A DNA stretch of 64,000 nt, from the NCBI GenBank assembly GCA_900768185.1, contig CAAGCB010000013.1:62001-126000 (forward strand), given 5' to 3'. Positions within the stretch are counted from its first letter, which is position 1. Every line of letters begins with the position of its first letter. The position numbers were made by a program, and so were the translations under genes. This stretch comes from Alphaproteobacteria bacterium (lineage in GTDB: Bacteria > Pseudomonadota > Alphaproteobacteria > CAAGCB01 > CAG-977). The notes below the pieces were generated by a model. The model searched no databases and was not told where the DNA came from. It saw nothing but the letters and a program-made list of their open reading frames with translations. This document shows, piece by piece, positions 9,459-17,676 of the stretch.

Positions 9459-11480
9459 TTATTTCAGATTGTTTTCACGCTGTTTGCGCAACTTGCGCGC
9501 CCGTTCCGTCGGCGTTTCGTCCGTGTCGCGGTCGCGGATTCTGATTTTCAGCGCGTCAAACGCGTCGCCGATGGGAATAAATCCGTCGCGGCTTTCGATC
9601 AGGCTTTTTCCCGCGTGCGCCAATCCGACGGCGTTGCCGTTTTCATCAACCAGAATTCCGCCCAGCGTTACGCTTTGAACGTTCGTATTCGTTAGAATCT
9701 CAACGCCGGAATCGCCAAAGCGATAGCCTGCGACCTTGCCTTTGTCCATGGCTCCTTCGAATCCGCCGCGCATGGGCGTTCCGATGGCGTAGAACGGTTC
9801 GCCGACATCGGGCAGATCCAGCCGCAGAGGCACGGGCCAGTTGTATTTGTCAAATTCGGTCGGCGTCATGTAAAGCAAAGCGACGTCTTTATCTTTGTTC
9901 AGGCGCAGCACCATTGACGACACGACGCGTCCGTCCAGAAATTCCGTTTTTACAAAAGTCGTTTTTCGGGCGATGTCGTAATTCGTCAAAACCAGCGACG
10001 GCGATATGACCAGTCCCGATCCGACCTGTTCTTCGTTCGAAACGGCGACGATGCTGGAACGGATGCGGTACAGGCGCATCGGCGACAGATAGCGGAACGG
10101 TTTTTGATTGTTGATGGTGATCCACCCGTCGACGGGCGATACCAAAAAACCGGTTTTGCGGTTTTCAACGCGATCCAGATCCGCCGTCAGCGTATAGCCT
10201 TCGATATTTTTAAACAGCGGCAGAGTCGGCAGCAGACGCCCGATGACGCCTTTTTCCAACGGCGGTTCTTTTAGCAGACGCGCCAGGACGCCGTTGTTTT
10301 CCCGGTCTTTCAGCATGCGGGCGTAGACGCCGCCGTCGCTTTGATCGGACAATCCGCGTCCGGCGATGCCCGCCCCCGTTTCGTCGGTCAGTCCGCGTTC
10401 GTTGTTGTCGCTTTTTTCTTTTTCTCCGACCGAAAGCGCGCGGCGCAGGGCGGTCAGCCGTGTCATTTCCCCGCTGCTCAGCTCTTCGCCGTTTTTCAGC
10501 ATGCGTTCCAGATCGTCCAGCGATTTGTTTTTAATGTCGTGTTCCAGTCCGCCGTCGGACAGTTCCTGTCCCGACAGCATGCGGTGTTCCAGCGTGTCCA
10601 AATCGCGTTCGCGTTTGCGTTCGCTGTAAAATTTGATGCGATCGCGGCGGTACGACGATTGCAGTTTTTTGTATTTTTTGTGTTCATAAGCCAGCGCGTC
10701 AAATTCGGCTTTGGCTTTATTCAATTCGTCGATATCGGGGACGCGGCGCATGGTTTCGATGAATCCCGGCATGCCGACCAGACGGATCAAAGCGTCCGCA
10801 AAGGCTTTTTCGATCAGCCGGACTTCGCCGTCGCGGATCGGCGTTTGGATTTCGGCATATCCCGATGTGACGTCTTCCCAGTAAAGTTTTCTGTTAAACG
10901 GCGTCATCACGCGCCACAGGACTTTGATTTCCGACGAACCGCCGCGCAGGTGCGAATACGTCCGCGTGCGCCAGTCGTATTGATCGCAGACGTTGATGAA
11001 CAGATCTTTGATTTCCGCCGTAACGACGTATCCCGGCAGCAAATCCGGGCGTTCCGCACCGATCGAATAGGGGAAATAGGGATTGTCCCGCCGTACGATG
11101 ACGGGGAAAAGTTCGTTCAGTTCTTCGAAAAAGACGTTGTCGAATTTCATGTCGCGGCGCATGGCGCGCCCTTCGTTCAAAACGATGTTCCGCTCGGCTC
11201 TTTTGCAGCCGAACAGCTTGAAATTGTAGCGTCCGATATCCTTGCCCCATTCGTCGACCGTGCGGTTGCGGTTGATTTTGAAATCGACGTATTCCAGTTT
11301 TATCGGCGCCAGCTTCGGATCGAACGTGAACAGGTTGCGCGTCAATTCCCGCGCCGCCGAATCATAATAAGGGGTCGCTCCGTTTTCGCCGACGACGATC
11401 GTCGTGTCCGTTTTTGCCGTCGCGGAGGTCGCCGCGCAGCATAAAAAAGGCAAAAACGCGAAAAAATGTTTTAATTTCAT
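9459..11480 (-). CDS. Secreted protein with catalytically dead trypsin-like domain
   Basis: 673-aa exported protein of unknown role. A signal peptide (first ~22 residues) is followed by a novel ~210-aa N-terminal domain, a charged helical linker rich in Leu/Glu/Asp repeats (about 230-410), and a C-terminal chymotrypsin/HtrA-like fold from about 470. The fold is recognisable from GSGLVISPSLVLTNYD, KDVALLYM and LGGILVDENGNAVGL. The catalytic His is Asp (residue ~502), and the nucleophile motif GNSGG reads VTLGG, so Ser is Leu (~606); only the Asp (~532) remains. It should therefore bind rather than cut. A basic tail (TERARKLRKQREN) ends it. No PDZ domain is visible. Confidence 0.72.
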   Translation of the reverse strand: MKLKHFFAFLPFLCCAATSATAKTDTTIVVGENGATPYYDSAARELTRNLFTFDPKLAPIKLEYVDFKINRNRTVDEWGKDIGRYNFKLFGCKRAERNIVLNEGRAMRRDMKFDNVFFEELNELFPVIVRRDNPYFPYSIGAERPDLLPGYVVTAEIKDLFINVCDQYDWRTRTYSHLRGGSSEIKVLWRVMTPFNRKLYWEDVTSGYAEIQTPIRDGEVRLIEKAFADALIRLVGMPGFIETMRRVPDIDELNKAKAEFDALAYEHKKYKKLQSSYRRDRIKFYSERKRERDLDTLEHRMLSGQELSDGGLEHDIKNKSLDDLERMLKNGEELSSGEMTRLTALRRALSVGEKEKSDNNERGLTDETGAGIAGRGLSDQSDGGVYARMLKDRENNGVLARLLKEPPLEKGVIGRLLPTLPLFKNIEGYTLTADLDRVENRKTGFLVSPVDGWITINNQKPFRYLSPMRLYRIRSSIVAVSNEEQVGSGLVISPSLVLTNYDIARKTTFVKTEFLDGRVVSSMVLRLNKDKDVALLYMTPTEFDKYNWPVPLRLDLPDVGEPFYAIGTPMRGGFEGAMDKGKVAGYRFGDSGVEILTNTNVQSVTLGGILVDENGNAVGLAHAGKSLIESRDGFIPIGDAFDALKIRIRDRDTDETPTERARKLRKQRENNLK

Positions 11481-11514
11481 TGAAACCCTTTATATATTGA
11501 TTCAGTCTGTTTCA

Positions 11515-11544
11515 TATAATCTGAAAAACATTAAAAAATGTTTT
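11515..11544. promoter_or_regulatory. Divergent promoter region and AT-rich inverted repeat upstream of hisA
   Basis: A perfect TATAAT for the hisA direction is followed by the inverted repeat AAAACATT-AAAA-AATGTTTT, which ends 7 bases before the hisA ribosome site GAGGGA. No good -35 is seen for TATAAT. The same AT-rich stretch offers TTATAT-N17-TATATA for the oppositely oriented pseudo-protease gene. The hairpin could be an operator or a leader structure. Confidence 0.4.
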
Positions 11545-11564
11545 AGTTTTTGAGGGATTTCGCC

Positions 11565-12293
11565 ATGGATCTGTTACCCGCGATCGATTTGAAGGACGGC
11601 AAATGCGTTCGTTTGCAGCGGGGCGCCATGTCTTTGTCGACCGTCTACAACGACAGTCCCGCGAATCAGGCCGCCGATTTCGCGCGGCAGGGGGCGGAAT
11701 GGATCCATGTCGTCGATTTGGACGGCGCGTTTGCGGGGACGTCCGTCAACGCCGCCGCCGTTGACGCCATCGTCAAATCGGCAAACGTCAAAGTGGAACT
11801 GGGCGGGGGCGTCCGGTCTGTCGAAGCGGTTGAAAAATGGCTGGAACGAGGAATCGAACGCGTTATTTTGGGAACGGTCGCTCTGCGCGATCCCGAATTG
11901 GTCAAAACCGCGTGCCGCTTGTTTCCGAACCGCGTCGCCGTCGGCATTGACGCCAAGGACGGCTTTGTCGCGGTTGAAGGTTGGGCGGAAACGTCGCGCG
12001 TGACGGCGGTCGAGCTGGCAAAGCGTTTTGAATCCGCGGGCGTTTGCGCGATTATTCACACCGACATCGCCCGCGACGGAGTGTTGCGGGGACCGAATTT
12101 GAACGCGTCCGCCGATCTGGCGCGTGCGGTGACGACGCCCGTCGTCGTGTCGGGCGGCGTGTCGTCGTTGGACGATATCAAAGCGTGCAAAGCGTTTGAA
12201 AACGCCAACATCGCGGGTGTCGTCGCGGGGCGGGCGATTTATGAAAAACGCTTTACGGTGGCGCAGGCTGTCGCCGTTTTGAAAGGGAAATGA
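11565..12293 (+). CDS. hisA: ProFAR isomerase (histidine biosynthesis)
   Basis: HisA, 242 aa, a (beta/alpha)8 barrel that isomerises ProFAR to PRFAR, step four of histidine synthesis. Catalytic Asp lies in LLPAIDLKDGKCVRL, and the second acidic/Thr site in HTDIARDGVLRGPN. Two phosphate-binding turns are present (ELGGGVRS and VVSGGVSS). The ATG is preferred over an upstream TTG because GAGGGA precedes it by 7 bases. It abuts hisE directly. In most Alphaproteobacteria hisF lies between hisA and hisE; here it is absent from that spot. Confidence 0.96.
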   Translation: MDLLPAIDLKDGKCVRLQRGAMSLSTVYNDSPANQAADFARQGAEWIHVVDLDGAFAGTSVNAAAVDAIVKSANVKVELGGGVRSVEAVEKWLERGIERVILGTVALRDPELVKTACRLFPNRVAVGIDAKDGFVAVEGWAETSRVTAVELAKRFESAGVCAIIHTDIARDGVLRGPNLNASADLARAVTTPVVVSGGVSSLDDIKACKAFENANIAGVVAGRAIYEKRFTVAQAVAVLKGK

Positions 12294-12620
12294 ATGTCTG
12301 CTGAGGTGTTGAACAGGTTGTTCGCGGTTGTTCAAAGCCGCAAGGACGGGGATCCTGAAACGTCTTATACGGCAAAGCTGTTTGAACGGGGGACGGCTCG
12401 CATTGCGCAGAAAGTCGGCGAGGAGGCTGTTGAAACCGTTATTGCGGCGGTATCGGGCGACGCGGCGCACGTCGCGACCGAAAGCGCGGATTTGCTGTAT
12501 CATTTGTGCGTTCTGTGGGCAAATGCGGGCGTGACCCCCGACGACGTGTTCGGTGTTTTGGAACAACGGGAGGGCGTTTCCGGCATCGCCGAAAAAGCTT
12601 CCCGCAAAAAGGAGCAATAA
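12294..12620 (+). CDS. hisE: Phosphoribosyl-ATP pyrophosphatase
   Basis: HisE, 108 aa, an all-alpha MazG-like enzyme hydrolysing PR-ATP to PR-AMP, step two of histidine synthesis. The metal-binding acidic helices are visible in GEEAVETVIAA and ESADLLYHLCVL. The start codon follows the hisA stop with no gap (TGA-ATG), so translation is coupled. The next gene starts one base after the hisE stop. This is a stand-alone HisE, not fused to HisI. Confidence 0.94.
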   Translation: MSAEVLNRLFAVVQSRKDGDPETSYTAKLFERGTARIAQKVGEEAVETVIAAVSGDAAHVATESADLLYHLCVLWANAGVTPDDVFGVLEQREGVSGIAEKASRKKEQ

Positions 12621-12621
12621 A

Positions 12622-12972
12622 ATGAAAGCTTATGATGAAAGCAACGTGTTCGCGAAAATGTTAAAAGGCGACATTCCCGTGAATAAAATCTTTGAAAACG
12701 AATACGCGATCGCGTTCAAAGACATTCACCCCAAAGCCCCCGTCCATCTGCTGGTGATTCCGACGGGCGCGTACACCGATTTTTCGGATTTTGCGGCGCG
12801 CGCGTCAAACGACGAAATCACCGGATTTTTCAAGGCGGTCGGGACGGTCGCCGAACAAAACGGACTGCCTGAAAACGGGTATCGTCTGGTGATGAACACG
12901 GGACGCGACGGCGGGCAGGAAGTACCGCACCTGCATGTTCATATTCTGGCGGGTAAGAAAATGCCGATGTAA
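12622..12972 (+). CDS. HIT family (HinT-like) nucleotide hydrolase
   Basis: 116-aa histidine-triad protein. The triad is H103-L-H105-V-H107 (PHLHVHILAGKKM), and upstream are DIHPKAPVHLLVIP and NTGRDGGQEV, all typical of HinT purine nucleoside phosphoramidases. The frame is open through the hisE 3' end, but MKAYDESNVFAKML is the family start and has GGAG 7 bases upstream. A HIT gene immediately after hisE is common in Alphaproteobacteria. The substrate in vivo is not known. A terminator follows. Confidence 0.93.
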   Translation: MKAYDESNVFAKMLKGDIPVNKIFENEYAIAFKDIHPKAPVHLLVIPTGAYTDFSDFAARASNDEITGFFKAVGTVAEQNGLPENGYRLVMNTGRDGGQEVPHLHVHILAGKKMPM

Positions 12973-12976
12973 TTCG

Positions 12977-13002
12977 AAAAGCCCCCGACAGGGGGCTTTT
13001 TT
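12977..13002. terminator. Bidirectional intrinsic terminator
   Basis: Stem AAAAGCCCCC / GGGGGCTTTT with GACA loop, between convergent hinT and the rubredoxin gene. Confidence 0.9.
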
Positions 13003-13065
13003 AAACGATTCATTTTGAAACGCAACGGCGCAGGGAACGACCGTTCAACCTTTAAAGCCGTTTTG

Positions 13066-13830
13066 TTAATCAATCGTTTTTTTGACAAACGCGCTTTTGG
13101 GGTGTTTGCAAACGGGACAGACATAAGTGTCCGGCAGTTCTTCAAAGGGCGTTTCACCGTCATAGACGTATCCGCACACGGAACAGACCCATTGTTCTTT
13201 TTTCGGTTGGTTTTTGTCTTCGACTTTTTCAAATTCGTCGGCGCCGACGCCGCACACGGGGCAAACGTAATCATCGGGCAGGCTGTCGCCTTCGTAAATG
13301 TAACCGCAGATTCTGCATTGCCATTTTGTCATTTTTTTGTTTCCTTTCATTGTGTTAAAAGCGCAAAGCGTTTCGTTTTTCAGTTCCGTGCGGTATTCCG
13401 TATAGGTAATCGGTTCGCCCTTTCCCGTTTCTGCCGTTTCGACCGCGCAGAAAAACAGCGTGTGCGATCCCAGATCCCGACTGTCCGTCACGCGGCAGGT
13501 CAGCCAAGCCGCCGCCGTTTCCAATACGGGCAGACCGTCGATTGTTTTACGCGCGACGCCGCGCCATTTGTCGGCGGTTCTGCCCGATTGAAATCCGAAC
13601 GTCGCAATGACGGACGGAGCGTTTTCTCGTGTCAGGACAGACAGCGAAAACCGTTTTGTTTCTTTGATCCAATCGTGCGTTTGCGTTGTTTTGCCGCAGC
13701 ACAGAACCAGCGTGTCGTCCGTCGTCTGCATGACGGCGTCCACGACGCACCCGCCTTCTTTCGCGTCTTTTTTGACGCCGGCGACATACAATCCGTAAGT
13801 CAGTTTGAATAAAGCGTTCATATCAATCAT
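13066..13830 (-). CDS. Flavin reductase domain fused to two rubredoxin domains
   Basis: 254-aa cytoplasmic electron carrier. Residues ~1-150 match the FMN-binding flavin reductase-like fold ([36 protein letters not shown]). Two rubredoxin domains follow, each with four Cys: C172/C175/C190/C193 and C216/C219/C238/C241. The second has CPVCKHP instead of CPVCG. Flavin reductase-rubredoxin fusions such as the high-molecular-weight rubredoxin of Moorella feed flavodiiron oxygen or NO reductases. Two tandem rubredoxins are less usual. The start lies 4 bases behind alr and coupling is likely. It points to anaerobic or microaerobic life. Confidence 0.85.
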   Translation of the reverse strand: MIDMNALFKLTYGLYVAGVKKDAKEGGCVVDAVMQTTDDTLVLCCGKTTQTHDWIKETKRFSLSVLTRENAPSVIATFGFQSGRTADKWRGVARKTIDGLPVLETAAAWLTCRVTDSRDLGSHTLFFCAVETAETGKGEPITYTEYRTELKNETLCAFNTMKGNKKMTKWQCRICGYIYEGDSLPDDYVCPVCGVGADEFEKVEDKNQPKKEQWVCSVCGYVYDGETPFEELPDTYVCPVCKHPKSAFVKKTID

Positions 13831-13834
13831 GCTT

Positions 13835-14884
13835 TTATGAAACAGGAAAACAGTCCGATTGACAATATGGCTGAAAGATATTCAGCCGGATCAGCGCGTC
13901 CGCTCCGACATGCATTCCGGCGTCAACCGCCAGCTTGTCGGGAGTGTAGTTTTCGTTGAACAGATCGACTTCGTCCCCGACTTTGATTTTACCGGCGACG
14001 GCGGACGCGTCAACGGGCAGATAATTCGTCGCGGGCGCCGTCAAAACGGGAAGTAGCGTTCCACGGAAATCGACGAAACACCCCGCTTTGTGAACGATGC
14101 CGTCGCCCGACCCCGCTAAAATCGTCGCCGCCAGCGTCGGTTTCGACAAAACGAATTCGTCGTTGTAGCCCAGACTTTCTCCCGCGTCGTATTGTTTGAT
14201 CCAGCCGACGCGCGCGGTCAGTTTTGCCGTCGCTTTGGCGTTCGGCGGCACGTCGGCTCCGTACAGCGCCGCGCCCGCGCGAATGACATCAAAGCAGTAT
14301 TCTTCACCCAAAGCCGCGCCGAATGAAGCGGACAGGCTTTTTTCCGCGTCGGGGAACAAAGCGGCGTATTTGGAAAACAATTCCAGCTGGCGTTTGTTTT
14401 TGGGGTTTTCCGCCTGTTCCGCGCACGCCAGATGCGACATTAAAAAGGCGACTTTCCGCCCCTGCAAAGCCGTTAAAACCGCTCGTTCGTCAAACGCGTC
14501 GATTCCCGCCAGATTAAATCCCGTGTCCAGACGGACGGCGATGTTTTGTTCGTCGGGAAAGCGCGCCAAAGCTTCAATCGTTGAAAAAACGGGAATCAGA
14601 TTTCGCGCGGCGTAATCGGCGGGCGCGTCGTTGCCGATGAACGCGTCCAAAACAAAAATCCGTGCGTCGGCGGTCAGACGGCGCACGGCGATTCCTTCGT
14701 CGATGCGGTTGACGAAAAACGTTCGGCACCCCGCGGAAAGCAAAGCGGGAACGACGTTCGCCAGTCCCAGACCGTAGGCGTTCGCTTTGACAACGGCGGC
14801 GATTTCCGATTTCGGACGGAATTGCCGCATCAAGCGATAGTTATGCCGCAAATTATCCGGAAAAACGGTCAGCTTTAAAACCAT
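13835..14884 (-). CDS. alr: Alanine racemase
   Basis: Alr, 349 aa, the PLP enzyme making D-Ala for peptidoglycan. PLP Lys is K33 in [12 protein letters not shown], and the region [10 protein letters not shown] corresponds to the catalytic Tyr loop of the C-terminal domain. [13 protein letters not shown] resembles the VHLKVDTGMxRLG strand but lacks the usual Met-x-Arg. It is slightly shorter than the typical ~360-380 aa and somewhat divergent, yet the barrel and C-terminal beta domain are both present. It is the middle gene of a dapB - barrel - alr - rubredoxin run with 1-13 base gaps. Confidence 0.88.
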   Translation of the reverse strand: MVLKLTVFPDNLRHNYRLMRQFRPKSEIAAVVKANAYGLGLANVVPALLSAGCRTFFVNRIDEGIAVRRLTADARIFVLDAFIGNDAPADYAARNLIPVFSTIEALARFPDEQNIAVRLDTGFNLAGIDAFDERAVLTALQGRKVAFLMSHLACAEQAENPKNKRQLELFSKYAALFPDAEKSLSASFGAALGEEYCFDVIRAGAALYGADVPPNAKATAKLTARVGWIKQYDAGESLGYNDEFVLSKPTLAATILAGSGDGIVHKAGCFVDFRGTLLPVLTAPATNYLPVDASAVAGKIKVGDEVDLFNENYTPDKLAVDAGMHVGADALIRLNIFQPYCQSDCFPVS

Positions 14885-14885
14885 G

Positions 14886-15419
14886 TCAGAACTCGTAGCG
14901 CGCTTTCAGCATCAACACGTCGGAACGGAAGAATGTTCTTTCCCGTTCGCCTTTGATGGCGCCGTCGGATTGGATATGGCGCGCTTCCAGTCCCAAATTC
15001 AGTCCGAAAAGCCCGTATTCGACGCCGATCATGCCCTGATAGAACGGGGCGTGTTCGTGCCGAATCGACGCGTAGCCCGCACCCGCGCCGGCGTACAGCC
15101 CGACGACGGGGATTTTGACATAGACGTTCGCCGCCGTGCCGTAAGTCGTCATTTTTCCGCGCGCCGATTCCTGTAAATCGCTGCGGGAATACAGCCCTTC
15201 GATTTCGGCGCGCACGGGCAGGACGGGGACGTCGTATCCGACCGCCGCCGTGTAAAAAGCGGCGTTGTCGTATTTGTCCTTTCGTCCCGAATCGTATTCG
15301 GTGCGGCTGTTGTTGACGTTCACGCCCAGTCCTGCGGAAACGTAAGTTCCGGCGTCAGCCGCGACGGCGGACAGGCAAAACGGGACGGTTAAAAGGGCGA
15401 TCGCGATTTTCATTTTCAT
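14886..15419 (-). CDS. Small outer-membrane beta-barrel protein
   Basis: 177-aa exported protein with signal peptide MKMKIAIALLTVPFCLSAVAADA and a mature part of eight or so amphipathic strands ending in Phe (LKARYEF). It resembles OmpA/Opa-like small barrels (TYVSAGLGVNVN, GLYAGAGAGYASI). The start is chosen at this ATG because it begins the signal peptide and has AGGGAA 9 bases upstream; the frame is open inside dapB without a signal. It starts 13 bases after dapB and ends 1 base before alr. Function is unknown, perhaps adhesion or membrane stability. Confidence 0.75.
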   Translation of the reverse strand: MKMKIAIALLTVPFCLSAVAADAGTYVSAGLGVNVNNSRTEYDSGRKDKYDNAAFYTAAVGYDVPVLPVRAEIEGLYSRSDLQESARGKMTTYGTAANVYVKIPVVGLYAGAGAGYASIRHEHAPFYQGMIGVEYGLFGLNLGLEARHIQSDGAIKGERERTFFRSDVLMLKARYEF

Positions 15420-15432
15420 CGGCGACGGTTCC

Positions 15433-16230
15433 CTACAATCCCAGAACGTCTTGCATCGTGTAAAGTCCGTCGGGTTTGCCTTGCGCCCACAACGCGGCTT
15501 TGATCGCTCCGTCGGCGAAGATTTCACGGGAAGTCGCTTTATGCGTCAGCTCGATGCGTTCGCCCGCGCCCGCAAAAACGACGGTGTGATCGCCGACCAC
15601 GTCGCCCCCGCGCAACGTCGCAAAACCGATTTCGCCCGCCGGACGCGCGCCGATGATGCCGTGACGTTCGTAACGCGCGACGTCGTTCAAAGCGACCTGC
15701 CGTCCTTCGGCGGCGGCGCGTCCCAGTCCCAACGCCGTTCCGGACGGCGCGTCGGCTTTGTTGCGGTGGTGCATTTCGACGATTTCAATGTCATAGGACG
15801 GATCCAAAACCGCCGCCGCCCGTTTGACCAGAGCGAACAGCAGATTGACGCCCACGCTCATGTTCGGGGCGGCGACAATAACGGTCTTTTCGGCGCATTT
15901 TTTCAGGATTTCCATTTGCTCCGCGCTTAACCCCGTCGTGCCGACAATCAGGATTTTTCCTGTTTCCGCGGCGATTTGAGCATGTTCGACGGTCGCCGTC
16001 GGCGCGGTGAAATCCAAAACGGCGTCGCAGACATTGAACAATTCGAAAGGATAAGACGTTACCGAAACACCCAGCGGTCTGTTTCCGATCACTTCCCCCA
16101 GATCGCGACCGATAAAGCCGCTTTCGCGGCGTTCCGATCCGCCCGCCAATTCGCACCCGTTGTGCGTCAACACGCGGGACATCAGCATTTTGCCCATTCT
16201 GCCCGCACACCCCGTCACGCCTATTTTCAT
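15433..16230 (-). CDS. dapB: 4-Hydroxy-tetrahydrodipicolinate reductase
   Basis: DapB, 265 aa, the NAD(P)H-dependent reductase of the lysine/meso-diaminopimelate pathway. The Rossmann motif is VTGCAGRMGK at the N-terminus. The catalytic signature EMHHRNKADAPSGTA is intact, and GFATLRGGDVVGDHTV follows. Its own promoter lies 36 bases upstream. It heads a cluster with a barrel protein, alr and the rubredoxin protein. Together with Alr it supplies both unusual amino acids of the peptidoglycan stem (m-DAP and D-Ala). Confidence 0.97.
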   Translation of the reverse strand: MKIGVTGCAGRMGKMLMSRVLTHNGCELAGGSERRESGFIGRDLGEVIGNRPLGVSVTSYPFELFNVCDAVLDFTAPTATVEHAQIAAETGKILIVGTTGLSAEQMEILKKCAEKTVIVAAPNMSVGVNLLFALVKRAAAVLDPSYDIEIVEMHHRNKADAPSGTALGLGRAAAEGRQVALNDVARYERHGIIGARPAGEIGFATLRGGDVVGDHTVVFAGAGERIELTHKATSREIFADGAIKAALWAQGKPDGLYTMQDVLGL

Positions 16231-16265
16231 TGCAAAGCCCTTTCACGATTGAAAAACTTTCCCTT

Positions 16266-16294
16266 ATTTTAAACGAAATCAAAGCGTTTTCCAA
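16266..16294 (-). promoter_or_regulatory. Putative promoter of dapB
   Basis: Reading on the minus strand: TTGGAA, 17-base spacer, TAAAAT, 36 bases ahead of the dapB ATG. Good spacing and 5/6 match in the -10. Confidence 0.6.
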
Positions 16295-16318
16295 CCGATA
16301 ATCGCGAAAGAGGCGAAG

Positions 16319-16513
16319 TTACCTCGTAACGACGCGGTAGACTTTTTCATACAGCGCGGATTTTATTTTTTGAAACCGCCGTTCGTCCGCCGCCGCGCCC
16401 GAAGTCATGACGTGCAGACGCAGGGCTTTTTTGCCCCGCGACAACGGCGGCGATGCAAACAACTTCGCAACTGCGGGCTTCGCAATTTCGATTTGTTTTG
16501 CGGCGGGCGTCAA
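16319..16513 (-). CDS. Possible small basic protein (64 aa), doubtful
   Basis: Unrecognised short frame downstream of atpF. The peptide is basic and ends LRLHVMTSGAAADERRFQ...YEKVYRVV. Codon choice (GCG, CGC, GAA, AAA) looks like that of neighbouring real genes. The only start is TTG and no clear ribosome site precedes it. The frame is open a further 15 codons upstream (KKTRVANAATYL) but without ATG, GTG or TTG. It could be a real protein with an unusual start, a decayed gene, or chance. Confidence 0.3.
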   Translation of the reverse strand: MTPAAKQIEIAKPAVAKLFASPPLSRGKKALRLHVMTSGAAADERRFQKIKSALYEKVYRVVTR

Positions 16514-16609
16514 GTAGGTTGCCGCATTCGCTACGCGCGTTTTTTTTATCCCTGCATTGTGCTAAAAAACAAGCGCGCGCGGCTGTTTCGATGATCGGGG
16601 AAAAGTAAA

Positions 16610-17164
16610 TCAGGCGATGTGTTTTTGGGCGAACAACGCGGGCAGGGCGTCGATCGCTTCGTCAATCAGACGTTGTTCCGTTTCGTCAGACAATTTTTCC
16701 GTCAGCAGTTTTTGCGTCGCCCGTGTGGCGATTTCAACCGCCAGCGCGCGAATTTCCGCGCCCGCTTCTTCGGCGGCGCGATCCAAACGGCGGCGCGTAT
16801 CGACTTCACGGCGTTTCAGCTTTTCTTCGCATTCGGCGATCAAGGTCGCTTTGAGCTTTTCGGCGTCTTCGTTCGCTTGCGTCACGGCGTCGCGCGCGGT
16901 CTGTTCAGATGCCGCCAGCTGTTTGCGGTATTGCGCCAGCAGTTCGCCCGTCTGTTTGCGCAGGGCGGCGGCTTCGTTCAATTTATGTTCAATGGAATCG
17001 GCGCGTTTTTGCAAAATTTCGCCGATCGCTTTGCCCGCCAGTTTCACCAGTGCCAGAATCGTAATGAAAAACGCGATGCCGACCCAAAAAGTCGGATCTT
17101 GAAACAAACTGTGATGTTCGGCGGCGTGTTCCGCCGTCGCGGCAAAAGCGGGAGTGAAAATCAT
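16610..17164 (-). CDS. atpF: F0F1 ATP synthase subunit b
   Basis: Subunit b of the peripheral stalk, 184 aa. After a short N-terminal stretch (AEHAAEHHSLFQDPTFWVG) comes one membrane helix (~30-50, IAFFITILALVKLAG), then a long charged coiled coil to the end, as expected for the stator. It is the last gene of the F0 operon, and its ATG overlaps the b' stop by 4 bases. Having both b and b' is typical of Alphaproteobacteria and photosynthetic bacteria. The F1 genes must be elsewhere, the usual split arrangement in this class. Confidence 0.93.
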   Translation of the reverse strand: MIFTPAFAATAEHAAEHHSLFQDPTFWVGIAFFITILALVKLAGKAIGEILQKRADSIEHKLNEAAALRKQTGELLAQYRKQLAASEQTARDAVTQANEDAEKLKATLIAECEEKLKRREVDTRRRLDRAAEEAGAEIRALAVEIATRATQKLLTEKLSDETEQRLIDEAIDALPALFAQKHIA

Positions 17165-17655
17165 GGTTTTTCTTTCATCGCGGCGGCGACCGCTTTGTCC
17201 GTTTCTTCGACGGACACGGCGATCCGCGCCAATTTTTGCGTCATTTCCGCGCTGAGCGCGCCAGAAACGGCGGCGATTTCACGCAAAGCCGCCTTTTTCG
17301 ATTCCGTCAATTCCCGTTCTTTTTGCGCCGTGTACGCCGCTAAACGGTCGGTGAATTCGGATTCGGTCTGTTTCATCAACGCCTGCGCTTCGCTTTGCGC
17401 CCGCGCGATGACGGCTTGCGTTTCGGCTTTGACCGAAGCCTGCGCCTGTTCCAGTTGTTTGAGCAGATCGGCGGCTTCGGTTTTCAGCTTTTCGGTTTCC
17501 CGAATGTCGTTTTCAATGCGAGACCGACGCACATCAACCGTTGCGCGCATCGCCGGTATGACAAAACGCCACACCACCAAAAACATCGCGCAAAACGTAA
17601 TCAACATCCATACGCTTTGCGAAGCGTACCATGTCGGATCCAGTTGCGGCAACAT
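17161..17655 (-). CDS. atpG: F0F1 ATP synthase subunit b'
   Basis: Second peripheral-stalk subunit, 164 aa. The N-terminus MLPQLDPTWYASQSVWMLITF is the hallmark of the b' type. One membrane helix is followed by a coiled coil of heptad-patterned charged residues. It starts 21 bases after the c-subunit gene and overlaps the b gene by 4. It pairs with b as a heterodimeric stator. The symbol atpG is used for b' in some annotations (atpF2 or atpX in others). Confidence 0.93.
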   Translation of the reverse strand: MLPQLDPTWYASQSVWMLITFCAMFLVVWRFVIPAMRATVDVRRSRIENDIRETEKLKTEAADLLKQLEQAQASVKAETQAVIARAQSEAQALMKQTESEFTDRLAAYTAQKERELTESKKAALREIAAVSGALSAEMTQKLARIAVSVEETDKAVAAAMKEKP

Positions 17656-17676
17656 GTCCGTCAGTCCTTTTGAAAA

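Larger units (their letters stand above)
16231..16609. other. Intergenic stretch between dapB and atpF
   Basis: No confidently supported gene in 379 bases. It contains the dapB promoter at one end and a short minus-strand frame (annotated separately). TGTGCTAAAAAA on the + strand near 16557 resembles the extended -10 seen elsewhere. No terminator hairpin with a T-run is obvious after atpF. No tRNA or CRISPR-like structure is seen. Confidence 0.5.
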
